A stretch of 8,655 nt of DNA from Syntrophomonadaceae bacterium (lineage in GTDB: Bacteria; Bacillota; Syntrophomonadia; Syntrophomonadales; Syntrophomonadaceae), in NCBI GenBank assembly GCA_028686565.1, contig JAQUBU010000083.1:1-8655 (forward strand), in the 5' to 3' direction. A program made the position numbers and the translations under genes. The stretch's first letter is position 1, and every line of letters starts with the position of its first letter. The notes below the pieces were generated by a model. That model searched no databases. It saw nothing but the letters and a program-made list of their open reading frames with translations, and had not been told where the DNA came from. Positions 1 through 6,056 of this stretch are shown piece after piece.

Positions 1-93
1 ATTGATACCCCCCGGGAACTAAGTGTAAAAGAGCAGGAATTATACCAGAGTTTGATGGAAATACAAAAACTGCAAAGTGAAGCAGGGAGGTAG
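1..93 (+). CDS. DnaJ/CbpA-type co-chaperone, C-terminal end (partial)
   Basis: An open frame enters from the left edge and stops at TAG 91-93, giving 30 residues that begin IDTPRELSVKEQELYQSL. A proline, a basic or polar residue, then 'LS..E.ELY..L' is the usual ending of DnaJ/CbpA proteins, whose last beta-domain is followed by a short helical tail. DnaJ-family proteins deliver misfolded substrates to DnaK and stimulate its ATPase. The J domain and any zinc-finger region lie outside the window, so classical DnaJ and the zinc-less CbpA type cannot be told apart by sequence. The CbpM-like gene starting 5 nt downstream favours CbpA, since CbpM is the known CbpA partner. The call rests on a short tail plus context. 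Confidence 0.6.
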   Translation: MDTPRELSVKEQELYQSLMEIQKLQSEAGR

Positions 94-97
94 AAAA

Positions 98-376
98 ATG
101 AAATTGATAAAAGTTTTCTATCACAACCAGGATGAAGAATTACCTATCTCCCAGCTTGATTTTCACCCCGAACTATTGCAGCTGTTGGAGGAGATGGGCA
201 TCCTCGAAATAAGGAACGATACTATTGATGCCAGGTATTTGCAGCGTATTAATAAAATGATGCGTCTGAAAAATTTACTGGGAGTTAATCTTAATGGGGC
301 AGCAATTATTGTTGACCTGCTGGATAGAATCAAGGATATGGAACAAGAAATAGAGGATTTAAAAGAAACGAGGTGA
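98..376 (+). CDS. cbpM: CbpM/HspR-like chaperone modulator (MerR_2 type)
   Basis: This encodes 92 residues. The start at ATG 98 is preferred because GGGAGG at 85-90 lies 7 nt upstream; an upstream in-frame start at 77 would overlap the preceding gene and lacks such a site. Visible features are 'FHPELLQLLEEMGIL' (residues ~22-36), then 'RLKNLLGVNLNGAAIIVDLLDRI' in the second half, ending in an acidic-basic helical tail. The 'HP..L..L.E.G', 'LGVNL.G' and 'LLDRI' spacing matches CbpM and the related HspR repressors, both built on a reduced MerR-like helical fold. CbpM binds the J domain of CbpA and blocks its activity; HspR represses chaperone operons. Which role applies here is not decided by sequence. 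Its place between a DnaJ-like gene and clpB, with tight spacing on both sides, supports a chaperone-linked job. Confidence 0.75.
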   Translation: MKLIKVFYHNQDEELPISQLDFHPELLQLLEEMGILEIRNDTIDARYLQRINKMMRLKNLLGVNLNGAAIIVDLLDRIKDMEQEIEDLKETR

Positions 377-381
377 TATAT

Positions 382-2982
382 ATGAATGTTGAGCGCTTAA
401 CTCAGAAGTCCAGGGAAGCATTAAATGATGCGCAGAGTCTTGCCATGGAAAAGCACCACCAGGAAATCGGCGGGAAACATCTCATGCTGGCTTTGCTTGA
501 ACAGGAAGGCGGTTTGGCTTCGCGTTTACTGCAACAGGCCGGAATTAATATACCTAATCTGCAACAGCAGCTTCAACAGTTGCTGGAAAAAATACCAGCG
601 GTCTATGGCTATGAAGGCTCCGTATATATAAGCGGGAGTCTGGCTCGGGTTATCAACCGTGCAGAAAAGGAAGCGAAAGAGCTCAAGGATGACTATGTAA
701 GTGTGGAACATCTGCTTTTAGCCATATTAAGCGAAGGGGAGACAGATTTAAGGGAATTGTTAAGCAGGTCAGGTTTTGGTCGTGATCAGCTGTTTAACTC
801 CCTTAAAGCAGTTCGCGGCTCACAGCGGGTGCAAAACGATAATCCGGAAGACAGCTATGAAGCTTTGGAACGATATGGGCGTGACTTAACCCGTTTAGCC
901 GGGGAGGGCAAGCTTGATCCGGTTATCGGGCGGGATGAGGAAATACGCCGCACCATGGAGATTCTATCCCGGCGTACCAAGAATAATCCGGTCTTGATTG
1001 GGGAACCGGGGGTGGGCAAAACCGCAATTGCAGAAGGTCTGGCCAGACGGATTGTTGCCCGGGATGTACCGGAAGGCTTAAAGGATAAACAGATCATTGC
1101 CCTGGATATGGGGGCTCTGGTGGCTGGAGCTAAATACCGGGGTGAGTTTGAAGAAAGATTGAAAGCAGTTTTGAAAGAGGTTGAAAAATCCAACGGGCGC
1201 GTAATCGTATTTATTGATGAACTGCATACGGTGGTGGGAGCCGGAGCTGCCGAGGGGGCTATGGATGCCAGCAATCTCTTAAAACCGATGCTGGCCCGGG
1301 GCGAACTGAGAGCCATTGGTGCGACCACTATCAGCGAATATCGTAAATATATTGAGAAAGATGCAGCCTTGGAGCGGCGCTTTCAGCCGATTATGGTCAA
1401 CCCCCCCTCAGTAGAAGACAGCGTTTCAATTCTGCGGGGGTTAAAGGAGCGTTATGAAGTACATCATGGAGTTCGTATTCAGGACTCAGCGCTGGTGGCG
1501 GCAGCAGTGCTTTCGGAACGCTATATCTCAGATCGCTTCCTGCCGGATAAAGCCATTGACCTGATGGATGAAGCAGCTGCCCGTTTACGGACCGAGATTG
1601 ACAGCATGCCTACAGAGCTGGATGAAATAACGCGGCGTAAAATGCAGTTGGAAATTGAAGCTGCTGCCCTGGAAAAAGAAAAGGATAATGCTTCACGCGA
1701 GCGTCTGAGTAGTATCTTAAAAGAGTTACAGGACTTGCAGAGTGAAGCCGATGTTATGCAAACCCAATGGCAGACAGAAAAACAAGCTATTTCAAGGGTG
1801 CGGCAGATTAAGAAAGAAATTGAAGAAGTTCGCAGTGAGATGGAAAAAGCAGAACGCAATTATGATTTGAATCTTATTGCCGAGTTGAAATATGGCCGTT
1901 TGAATGATTTGGACAGGAAGCTTAAAGCAGAGGAAGAGTTGCTGGCCCAGAAACAGAAACACCATATGCTTTTAAAGGAAGAGGTCGATGAAGAGGATAT
2001 TGCCAAGGTAGTCAGCCGCTGGACCGGAATTCAGGTGAGCCGCCTCCTGGAAGGAGAAAAAGAAAAGCTAATGCATCTGGGCGATATTCTTCATGAGCGG
2101 GTAGTAGGCCAGGGGGAAGCGGTTGAAGCGGTATCTGATGCAGTCTTACGTTCGCGCAGCGGATTGAAAGATCCCAATCGCCCGGTAGGCAGCTTTATCT
2201 TCCTGGGGCCAACCGGTGTGGGGAAGACTGAACTTAGCAAGGCACTGGCGCAAGCTCTCTTTGATGATGAGAAAAGCATAATACGTCTGGATATGTCAGA
2301 GTACATGGAAAAACATAGTGTGGCCCGTTTGATTGGGGCACCTCCCGGTTATGTAGGTTATGAAGAAGGTGGGCAGTTAAGTGAAGCAGTAAGAAGGAAA
2401 CCTTACTCAGTTTTGCTTTTTGATGAGATTGAGAAAGCCCATAATGATGTCTTCAATATTCTATTGCAAATATTGGATGATGGGCGTCTCACCGACGGTA
2501 AAGGCAGAGTAGTCGATTTTCGCAATACCATAATTATTATGACTTCCAATATCGGCAGCCAGGAAATCCTCGGATTTCAGCATAGCGGGGGTTCATATGA
2601 AGAAATGAAGCAGCGCGTATTAAGCCTTTTACGTTTAAGCTTCCGACCGGAATTCCTAAACCGAGTGGACGAGGTGATAGTATTCCATGCCCTGGAACAA
2701 GAGCAAATCGAGATTATCAGCGAAATGTTGCTGAAACGCTTAAAGATTCGTTTAAATCAGAATAACCGGGCACAGTTGGAGTGGGACCAGGAGGTTCTGG
2801 CATACTTAGCCCAAAAAGGCTATGAACCGGCTTATGGAGCGCGGCCTTTAAAAAGACTAATTCAGCAGGAAGTGGAAACTGCCTTGTCACGCAAGCTAAT
2901 TAGCGGTGATATTCAAATGGGTAATACAGTTAGAATTGTTATCGAAGAGGGGAGACTGCTTCTTAAAATAGAGCAAGCATAG
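382..2982 (+). CDS. clpB: ATP-dependent disaggregase ClpB
   Basis: A complete 866-residue Hsp100 ATPase, close to the usual ~860. It forms hexamers in the cytoplasm and, with DnaK/DnaJ, threads aggregated proteins through its pore. The order is an N-terminal Clp repeat domain (~1-145), first AAA+ module with Walker A GEPGVGKT at 207-214 and Walker B ending D279-E280, pore tyrosine Y252 (AKYRGE), a long coiled-coil middle domain (~400-525), second AAA+ module with Walker A GPTGVGKT at 609-616, Walker B D681-E682 and pore loop GYVGY at 656-660, then sensor-2 GAR at 819-821. The coiled-coil domain separates it from ClpA and ClpC. Start ATG 382 follows AGGTGA (371-376) by 5 nt; a GTG at 373 is in frame but has a poorer site. 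The stop of the previous gene lies 5 nt upstream, so the two are co-transcribed. No key residue is missing. Confidence 0.98.
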   Translation: MNVERLTQKSREALNDAQSLAMEKHHQEIGGKHLMLALLEQEGGLASRLLQQAGINIPNLQQQLQQLLEKIPAVYGYEGSVYISGSLARVINRAEKEAKELKDDYVSVEHLLLAILSEGETDLRELLSRSGFGRDQLFNSLKAVRGSQRVQNDNPEDSYEALERYGRDLTRLAGEGKLDPVIGRDEEIRRTMEILSRRTKNNPVLIGEPGVGKTAIAEGLARRIVARDVPEGLKDKQIIALDMGALVAGAKYRGEFEERLKAVLKEVEKSNGRVIVFIDELHTVVGAGAAEGAMDASNLLKPMLARGELRAIGATTISEYRKYIEKDAALERRFQPIMVNPPSVEDSVSILRGLKERYEVHHGVRIQDSALVAAAVLSERYISDRFLPDKAIDLMDEAAARLRTEIDSMPTELDEITRRKMQLEIEAAALEKEKDNASRERLSSILKELQDLQSEADVMQTQWQTEKQAISRVRQIKKEIEEVRSEMEKAERNYDLNLIAELKYGRLNDLDRKLKAEEELLAQKQKHHMLLKEEVDEEDIAKVVSRWTGIQVSRLLEGEKEKLMHLGDILHERVVGQGEAVEAVSDAVLRSRSGLKDPNRPVGSFIFLGPTGVGKTELSKALAQALFDDEKSIIRLDMSEYMEKHSVARLIGAPPGYVGYEEGGQLSEAVRRKPYSVLLFDEIEKAHNDVFNILLQILDDGRLTDGKGRVVDFRNTIIIMTSNIGSQEILGFQHSGGSYEEMKQRVLSLLRLSFRPEFLNRVDEVIVFHALEQEQIEIISEMLLKRLKIRLNQNNRAQLEWDQEVLAYLAQKGYEPAYGARPLKRLIQQEVETALSRKLISGDIQMGNTVRIVIEEGRLLLKIEQA

Positions 2983-2999
2983 TAACAGTTTTTATTTGC

Positions 3000-3037
3000 G
3001 AGGGTACCTTTTGCTTAGGTACCCTCCATTATTTTCT
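3000..3037 (+). terminator. Intrinsic terminator after clpB
   Basis: GAGGGTACC (3000-3008) and GGTACCCTC (3018-3026) form a perfect 9-bp GC-containing stem with a 9-nt loop, followed by CATTATTTTCTG. It lies 18 nt past the clpB stop. The T-tract is interrupted, so efficiency may be moderate, but stem quality and position make the call reasonable. Confidence 0.8.
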
Positions 3038-3079
3038 GAAAACATTTAAGTCTTTAAGTCGAATTTGATAACGAGGCGA

Positions 3080-3206
3080 AAATATGTCCCCCGTTTCTTT
3101 AAACGGTCGGATTACTATTAACAAAACAGGCGGCGGGTTATAACGAGGCGCAGCCTCATTGCAGCACTATGTTGAAACTAACTGTGCAATTTCTTTCAAT
3201 GCTTAA
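3080..3206 (+). repeat. Structured intergenic repeat, full copy A
   Basis: 127 bp that recur in the same orientation at 6248-6373. The two share an exact 37-nt block (3115-3151 here) and are clearly alignable from AAATATGTCC to GCTTAA. Three hairpins can form: CCGTTT/AAACGG with loop CTTT (3091-3106); GAGGC/GCCTC with loop GCA (3145-3157); and TTGCA-CA/TG-TGCAA with one bulge (3159-3189), followed by TTTCTTTC. Similarity may extend upstream to ~3068 (ATAACGAGGCG). No plausible ORF runs through it. Strand is given in the direction where the last hairpin is followed by T residues. It could be a REP/MITE-like element or a small RNA; the sequence does not decide. It sits between the clpB terminator and the tetR promoter. 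Confidence 0.85.
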
Positions 3207-3223
3207 AAAAACATAAAAAATGC

Positions 3224-3250
3224 TTGACTTTATATATGCAAATGGATAAT
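3224..3250 (+). promoter_or_regulatory. Putative sigma-A promoter of tetR
   Basis: TTGACT (3224-3229) is a 5/6 match to the -35 consensus. GATAAT (3245-3250) is a good -10 but with only 15 bp between; TAATTT at 3247-3252 gives 17 bp with a poorer -10. The region is very AT-rich and 50 nt upstream of the tetR start. No convincing palindromic TetR operator was found by eye. Confidence 0.5.
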
Positions 3251-3302
3251 TTTAAAGTGGAGAAACTGAGTAAACTAAAATAGTAACCGAGGGGGAGAGT
3301 CG

Positions 3303-3860
3303 GTGAAAGACAGAGTAATGCAAATAACTCGTAAGGAAATAAGCCGTTTTGGCTTGCGCAGGTTTACTATGGATGATGTAGCGGCCCAGCTAGGTATCAG
3401 CAAGAAAACCCTCTATAAGTTTTTTGCTTCCAAGAGTGAATTGATCCACGATGTATTAATCAGTGACCTGCAAAAGGACAAAGAACAGTTTATGCAAGCT
3501 ATTGCAAACGAGGGAAACTGGTTTGATAAATTAAGTACGGCATTGTCGTTTAGTGGAAAAAGCCGAATATCAAATGACATACTGCAAGAAGTACAGCTGT
3601 ATTTTCCGGAGGAAGAAAAGCTGGTTAATGATTTTCTAGTCTTTCAAAAGGAGCAAATATACCAGTTATTCGAAGCGGGTTTGGCGAAAGGTGAGATCGA
3701 ACCCTGGTTTGACCTGGATAAATTATTAATAATTATTATGGAGATTCTCCGAATATCGAGTAAACAGATGTCTGAAAATGGTGTAAGTGATCAATCGGGA
3801 GACATGCAAGAAGAGATCAAAAAGCTTATTTTCTTTGGATTAATAAAAAGAACCTGGTAA
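3303..3860 (+). CDS. TetR/AcrR-family transcriptional regulator
   Basis: This encodes 185 residues. The GTG start at 3303 lies 5 nt after GGGGGAG (3291-3297), a strong site; ATG 3318 is a weaker alternative. The N-terminus carries the family's DNA-binding domain: helix 1 (~3-18), then 'FTMDDVAAQLGISKKTLYKFF' (21-41) as the helix-turn-helix with the typical LYKFF-xSKxEL recognition and linker motif. The remaining ~135 residues are an all-helical ligand/dimer domain with no recognisable ligand signature. TetR proteins usually repress a neighbouring efflux or enzyme gene, but none is adjacent: the next items are a gene remnant and a toxin-antitoxin pair. Its final ~60 nt are duplicated at 5168-5229. 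The protein ends in FFGLIKRTW, while the duplicate reads on as FFGLIKEPGN because its A-run is one base shorter, so the end of this protein may be a frameshifted version. Confidence 0.9.
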   Translation: MKDRVMQITRKEISRFGLRRFTMDDVAAQLGISKKTLYKFFASKSELIHDVLISDLQKDKEQFMQAIANEGNWFDKLSTALSFSGKSRISNDILQEVQLYFPEEEKLVNDFLVFQKEQIYQLFEAGLAKGEIEPWFDLDKLLIIIMEILRISSKQMSENGVSDQSGDMQEEIKKLIFFGLIKRTW

Positions 3861-3866
3861 TAATAT
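3804..3866 (+). repeat. Direct repeat, left copy (tetR 3' end)
   Basis: This segment starts at ATGCAAGAAGAGATC in the last codons of tetR, runs 6 nt past its stop and matches 5168-5229 at about 57 of 63 positions with a 1-nt gap in an A-run. Similarity ends sharply just after the stop, where the Big_2 remnant frame begins. The two copies bracket ~1.3 kb. Confidence 0.85.
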
Positions 3867-4122
3867 CGATCAGATAAGTGAAATTAGACAATATAGTAAT
3901 TACCAAACCATAAACCAATGTTTTTCGCCATATAGCCTTAAGGTCATATCCCAGCAAAATGAGCGCTACCAGCTGCCGCAAAATTCCGTGGCAACGGTGG
4001 ACGGCGATGGTCTGATAACAGTTACTGCAGTCGAAGCAGGAAGCTGTGACATTTATGCCAAGTATAAGAATATAGATGCTGAATACACCAAGGTTATTAT
4101 TCCAGTAACAGTTATGGAGTAA
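3847..4122 (+). pseudogene. C-terminal remnant of a Big_2 (bacterial Ig-like) domain protein
   Basis: A frame open from 3847 to TAA 4120-4122 has no usable start (its only ATG is the second-last codon) yet encodes a recognisable domain end: 'NSVATVDGDGLITVTAVEAG' then 'SCDIYAKY' and a final 'VIIPVTVME'. 'VATVD..GLITV.A...G...I.A' followed by a terminal V.VTV strand is the signature of Big_2 domains, common in surface and cell-wall proteins of clostridia. Only the last part of one domain remains (~3960-4122); residues 3847-3959 are not recognised. No signal peptide, upstream domains or ribosome binding site exist, because tetR ends directly before it. A strong terminator follows, as after a real gene, so this looks like the tail of a larger gene whose front was lost by rearrangement. 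Confidence 0.65.
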
Positions 4123-4165
4123 TAAGACATTCCCCTGAACAATAATAATAAAGGACAAAATAAAT

Positions 4166-4204
4166 CCTTCTGTGATAATAAACTATCATAGAAGGGTTTT
4201 TATT
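4166..4204 (+). terminator. Strong intrinsic terminator
   Basis: CCTTCTGTGATA (4166-4177) pairs with TATCATAGAAGG (4184-4195), 12 bp with one G-U pair and a 6-nt loop, followed by GTTTTTATT. It lies 44 nt after the Big_2 remnant's stop and probably once ended that gene; it now ends transcription from tetR and insulates the toxin-antitoxin promoter. Confidence 0.9.
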
Positions 4205-4284
4205 CAGTGAAGAACCACCCTGAATTCCTCACACATTGGTATGCAACGTGTACGCCGGTTTGAGTGGGGTAACTGGTGCGTTAC

Positions 4285-4313
4285 TTGACTTGCCGTATGA
4301 ATTCGCATATTCT
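4285..4313 (+). promoter_or_regulatory. Putative sigma-A promoter and operator of the abrB-PIN operon
   Basis: TTGACT (4285-4290, 5/6) and TATTCT (4308-4313, 4/6) are separated by exactly 17 bp, 40 nt before the antitoxin start. A short inverted repeat TATG-6-CATA (4296-4309) overlaps the -10 and could be the antitoxin's autoregulatory site, as is usual for such pairs. The 80 bases between the preceding terminator and this promoter show nothing else. Confidence 0.6.
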
Positions 4314-4352
4314 TAAATAAGAAATGTGATTATCTGGAAGGATGAATATGTG

Positions 4353-4622
4353 ATGCCGAAGACTATTATAAATCGGAAAGTACGGATGAGAGAGAGAGGC
4401 CAATTTACCATCCCAGCTGAGATCCGGCAGCATTTAGGGATTAAAGGAGACTCTATTTTACAGGTTTTAAGTGTTGGCGGGGCGATGGTGGTAATCCCTG
4501 AAGAAACCATGGTTAATGAACTGGGCAGGCAGATTGAATATGGCATGAAAAAGGAAAACATGAACCTGGAAGAATTGCTGTCTTGTCTGCGTGAGGGAAG
4601 CCATGAATATGAAGCCGATTAA
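4353..4622 (+). CDS. AbrB/SpoVT-domain antitoxin (VapB-like)
   Basis: This encodes 89 residues from ATG 4353. GGAAGGA (4336-4342) lies 10 nt upstream; GTG 4350, one codon earlier and 7 nt from that site, is equally possible. Residues ~9-51 are a SpoVT/AbrB swapped-hairpin DNA-binding domain: 'RERGQFTIPAEIRQHLGIKGDS' with the diagnostic G-Q-[FV]-T-[IL]-P and 'LGIKGD', then 'VIPEE'. The remaining ~38 residues are predicted helical and charged ('LEELLSCLREG'), suitable for covering a toxin. Its 3' end overlaps the PIN-domain gene by about 20 nt, the typical antitoxin-first arrangement. In the family the antitoxin neutralises the toxin nuclease and represses its own operon. A free-standing AbrB regulator is the alternative, made unlikely by the overlap. 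Confidence 0.88.
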   Translation: MPKTIINRKVRMRERGQFTIPAEIRQHLGIKGDSILQVLSVGGAMVVIPEETMVNELGRQIEYGMKKENMNLEELLSCLREGSHEYEAD

Positions 4623-5064
4623 GGTATTTATTGACAGTAGTGTAATAATTGCCGGTTTGGCTTCTACTAAGGGCGGTTCACGTGAAATACTGAATCTGGC
4701 GGAATTAAGATTCCTGGTTCCGGTTATTTCTGAGCAAGTGGTAAGGGAAGTAACACGCAATGTGGAAAGAAAGCTGCCTGATTACCTTTCTCACTATTAT
4801 CAGTTGTTTCGCTTATTGCCGTTTATAATGATTGAACCAGACCAAGAAAGCCTGGAGAGGGCCAGGGAATTAATCAATCCCCAAGACGCCGGGATTCTTG
4901 CTTCTGCCCTGAGCGTCAGGGCAAATTGGCTAATCAGTCTGGATAAGCACTTCCTGGCTTTGAAAAATGAAGAACTGGCAATTAAAATCGGCTCACCAAG
5001 AGATTTTCTGGAAGACGTTGAGCTGGTAACTAGGGAACACACTGAGGGTACGAAGTCTCTTTAA
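4603..5064 (+). CDS. PIN-domain ribonuclease toxin (VapC-like)
   Basis: This encodes 153 residues from ATG 4603, 5 nt after GAGGG (4593-4597). GTG 4591 and ATG 4609 are in-frame alternatives; ATG 4609 is 10 nt past GAGGGA. PIN toxins are Mg-dependent single-strand RNases that cleave tRNA, rRNA or mRNA. The four acidic positions expected for the active site are present: D11 in 'VFIDSSVI', E49 in 'VVREV', D95 in 'NPQDAGILASAL' and D114 in 'LISLDKHF'. Length suits the broader 'PIN-family toxin component' group rather than the compact ~130-residue VapC. It overlaps the AbrB-type gene by 20 nt with start codon inside it, implying translational coupling. The RNA target cannot be read from sequence. 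No strong terminator follows; a 6-bp hairpin CTCCGG/CCGGAG (5133-5150) lacks a T-tail. Confidence 0.88.
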   Translation: MNMKPIKVFIDSSVIIAGLASTKGGSREILNLAELRFLVPVISEQVVREVTRNVERKLPDYLSHYYQLFRLLPFIMIEPDQESLERARELINPQDAGILASALSVRANWLISLDKHFLALKNEELAIKIGSPRDFLEDVELVTREHTEGTKSL

Positions 5065-5119
5065 TCTGCCAGCCTCTTGTTCTTTCTTAGCATCACTTTC
5101 CATCAACTTATTATTAAGA

Positions 5120-5239
5120 ATGTTTGAAGGAGCTCCGGAGATAACCGGAGTTATTGGCGTATTAAGTATGCAAGAAGAGATCAAAAAGTTCATTTTTTTT
5201 GGACTAATAAAAGAACCTGGTAATATTATGCGATTATAG
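5120..5239 (+). pseudogene. Truncated remnant of a second tetR-like gene (3' end)
   Basis: Positions 5168-5229 are ~90% identical to the 3' end of the tetR gene at 3804-3866. In the matching frame it reads MQEEIKKFIFFGLIK, against MQEEIKKLIFFGLIK in the intact gene. The frame stays open upstream to beyond 5120 with 'LLRMFEGAPEITGV', a plausible TetR C-terminal helix that is not a copy of the intact gene's. Downstream it continues EPGNIMRL to TAG 5237-5239. There is no DNA-binding domain and no promoter or ribosome binding site. Two of the four base substitutions within the shared coding stretch are synonymous and one is a Leu/Phe exchange, which suggests a paralogue that diverged under selection before being cut off. 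Extent upstream of 5168 is uncertain. Confidence 0.6.
5168..5229 (+). repeat. Direct repeat, right copy (tetR 3' end)
   Basis: Partner of 3804-3866, same orientation. Differences are four transitions, one transversion-type change near the end and one missing A (AAAA here, AAAAA there). Together the copies bracket the Big_2 remnant, a terminator and the toxin-antitoxin pair. Confidence 0.85.
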
Positions 5240-5262
5240 CCATAACTTTCATATAAACTTAA

Positions 5263-5292
5263 GTCACATTCTGCCTATCACCTTCATATAGT
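5263..5292 (+). promoter_or_regulatory. Putative sigma-E promoter of sigK
   Basis: GTCACATT (5263-5270) and CATATAGT (5285-5292) are separated by 14 nt. They resemble the mother-cell sigma-E elements (about GTCATATT and CATACAAT) with one and two differences, at the correct spacing. The -10 lies 32 nt before the sigK start. In Bacillus subtilis sigK is transcribed by sigma-E RNA polymerase with SpoIIID, so this element fits the gene it precedes. A SpoIIID site was not identified. Confidence 0.65.
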
Positions 5293-5324
5293 ATAAAGCG
5301 CTCAAATTTTATGGAGGTGGTAAC

Positions 5325-6056
5325 TTGAGTTTTCTAGTTTGGATACTCGCAGTTACAGCAGTTATTAAGGGAAGCTTATTTCTTTTTGCTTACCTTAATA
5401 ATCAGGTCTTTCCCCAGCCACTGGATGAAGCCAATGAAAAGATGTACCTGGAAAAAATGAAAGAGGGAAGTGAAGATGCCAGAAACATTCTCATTGAACA
5501 TAATCTGCGTTTGGTAGCGCATGTGGTGAGAAAATATGAAAATAGCAGTGAAGACATGGAAGATTTAATTTCCATTGGTACTATTGGTTTGGTTAAAGCG
5601 ATTAAAACCTATAACAATGAACGGGGTGTCCGTCTGGCCACCTATGCTGCACGTTGTATAGATAATGAAGTATTAATGCATTTGCGTAATACCAAGAAGC
5701 AAAAACAGGAAGTTTATCTGTATGACCCGATAGGTTACGATAAGGAAGGGAACGAAATATCGCTGATTGATGTTTTGACCATAGATAACGAAATAATTGA
5801 TCTGGTTGAAGTCCGTATTCAGGAAGAAAAGATCAGGGAGAAAATTAATGCTTTATCAAGAAGGGAACGACAGGTTATAGAAATGCGCTACGGCCTTTTC
5901 AATGGATTAAAGGAAACTCAGCGTGATATTGCCAAGAAGATGGGGATATCACGCTCCTATGTATCGAGAATCGAAAAAAAGGCGATTCGCAAACTCATTA
6001 AAGAAATATTTGACCGGGATATCGACCCGGATGAACTATGCAACAATCCCAACTAA
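5325..6056 (+). CDS. sigK: RNA polymerase sporulation sigma factor SigK (pro-SigK)
   Basis: This encodes 243 residues. The TTG start at 5325 is supported by GGAGGTGG (5313-5320), with 7 nt after GGAGG; the nearby ATG 5311 frame stops at once. Residues 1-22 are a hydrophobic pro-sequence (FLVWILAVTAVIKGSLFLFA) like the one that tethers B. subtilis pro-SigK to the forespore membrane until SpoIVFB cleaves it; by similarity cleavage is expected at A22-Y23, before 'YLNNQVFPQPL'. Region 2 (~51-122) contains 'NLRLVAHVVRKYE', 'DLISIGTIGLVKAI' and 'RLATYAARCIDNEVLMHLR'. Region 4 (~175-225) contains 'REKINALSRRERQVIEMRYGL' and the helix-turn-helix 'TQRDIAKKMGISRSYVSRIE'. 'DPIG.DKEGNEISLIDVL' is highly typical of SigK. 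The gene is unbroken, with no skin-type excision element. It directs late mother-cell transcription (coat and cortex genes). SigE is the closest alternative, disfavoured by these motifs. Confidence 0.95.
   Translation: MSFLVWILAVTAVIKGSLFLFAYLNNQVFPQPLDEANEKMYLEKMKEGSEDARNILIEHNLRLVAHVVRKYENSSEDMEDLISIGTIGLVKAIKTYNNERGVRLATYAARCIDNEVLMHLRNTKKQKQEVYLYDPIGYDKEGNEISLIDVLTIDNEIIDLVEVRIQEEKIREKINALSRRERQVIEMRYGLFNGLKETQRDIAKKMGISRSYVSRIEKKAIRKLIKEIFDRDIDPDELCNNPN

Noticed and set aside
373..381. GTG 373 as clpB start
   Set aside because: It overlaps the preceding stop and has a poorer ribosome binding site than ATG 382, which follows AGGTGA by 5 nt and gives the standard ClpB N-terminus MNVERLTQKSREAL.
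855..2306. Long minus-strand open frames inside clpB (e.g. 855-1328, 1521-1859, 2091-2306)
   Set aside because: They lie opposite a strongly conserved gene, have serine/arginine-rich shadow composition, and show no ribosome binding sites or recognisable domains.
3068..3206. Known riboswitch (c-di-GMP, SAM, T-box) in the repeat
   Set aside because: None of the conserved cores I know could be placed, and the element is not in the leader of a matching gene.
3841..3866. Programmed ribosomal frameshift from tetR into the Big_2 frame
   Set aside because: It would need a +1 shift; no slippery heptamer with a stimulatory structure is seen, and a regulator joined to a surface domain is biologically unlikely. 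An indel is simpler.
3826..4158. Minus-strand frame with hydrophobic stretches overlapping the tetR end and Big_2 remnant
   Set aside because: The plus strand of the same DNA encodes a recognisable domain end, while this frame shows no family motif and covers the tetR 3' end.
4467..5193. Minus-strand frames across the abrB-PIN operon
   Set aside because: They are antisense shadows of two recognised genes, without ribosome binding sites or known motifs.
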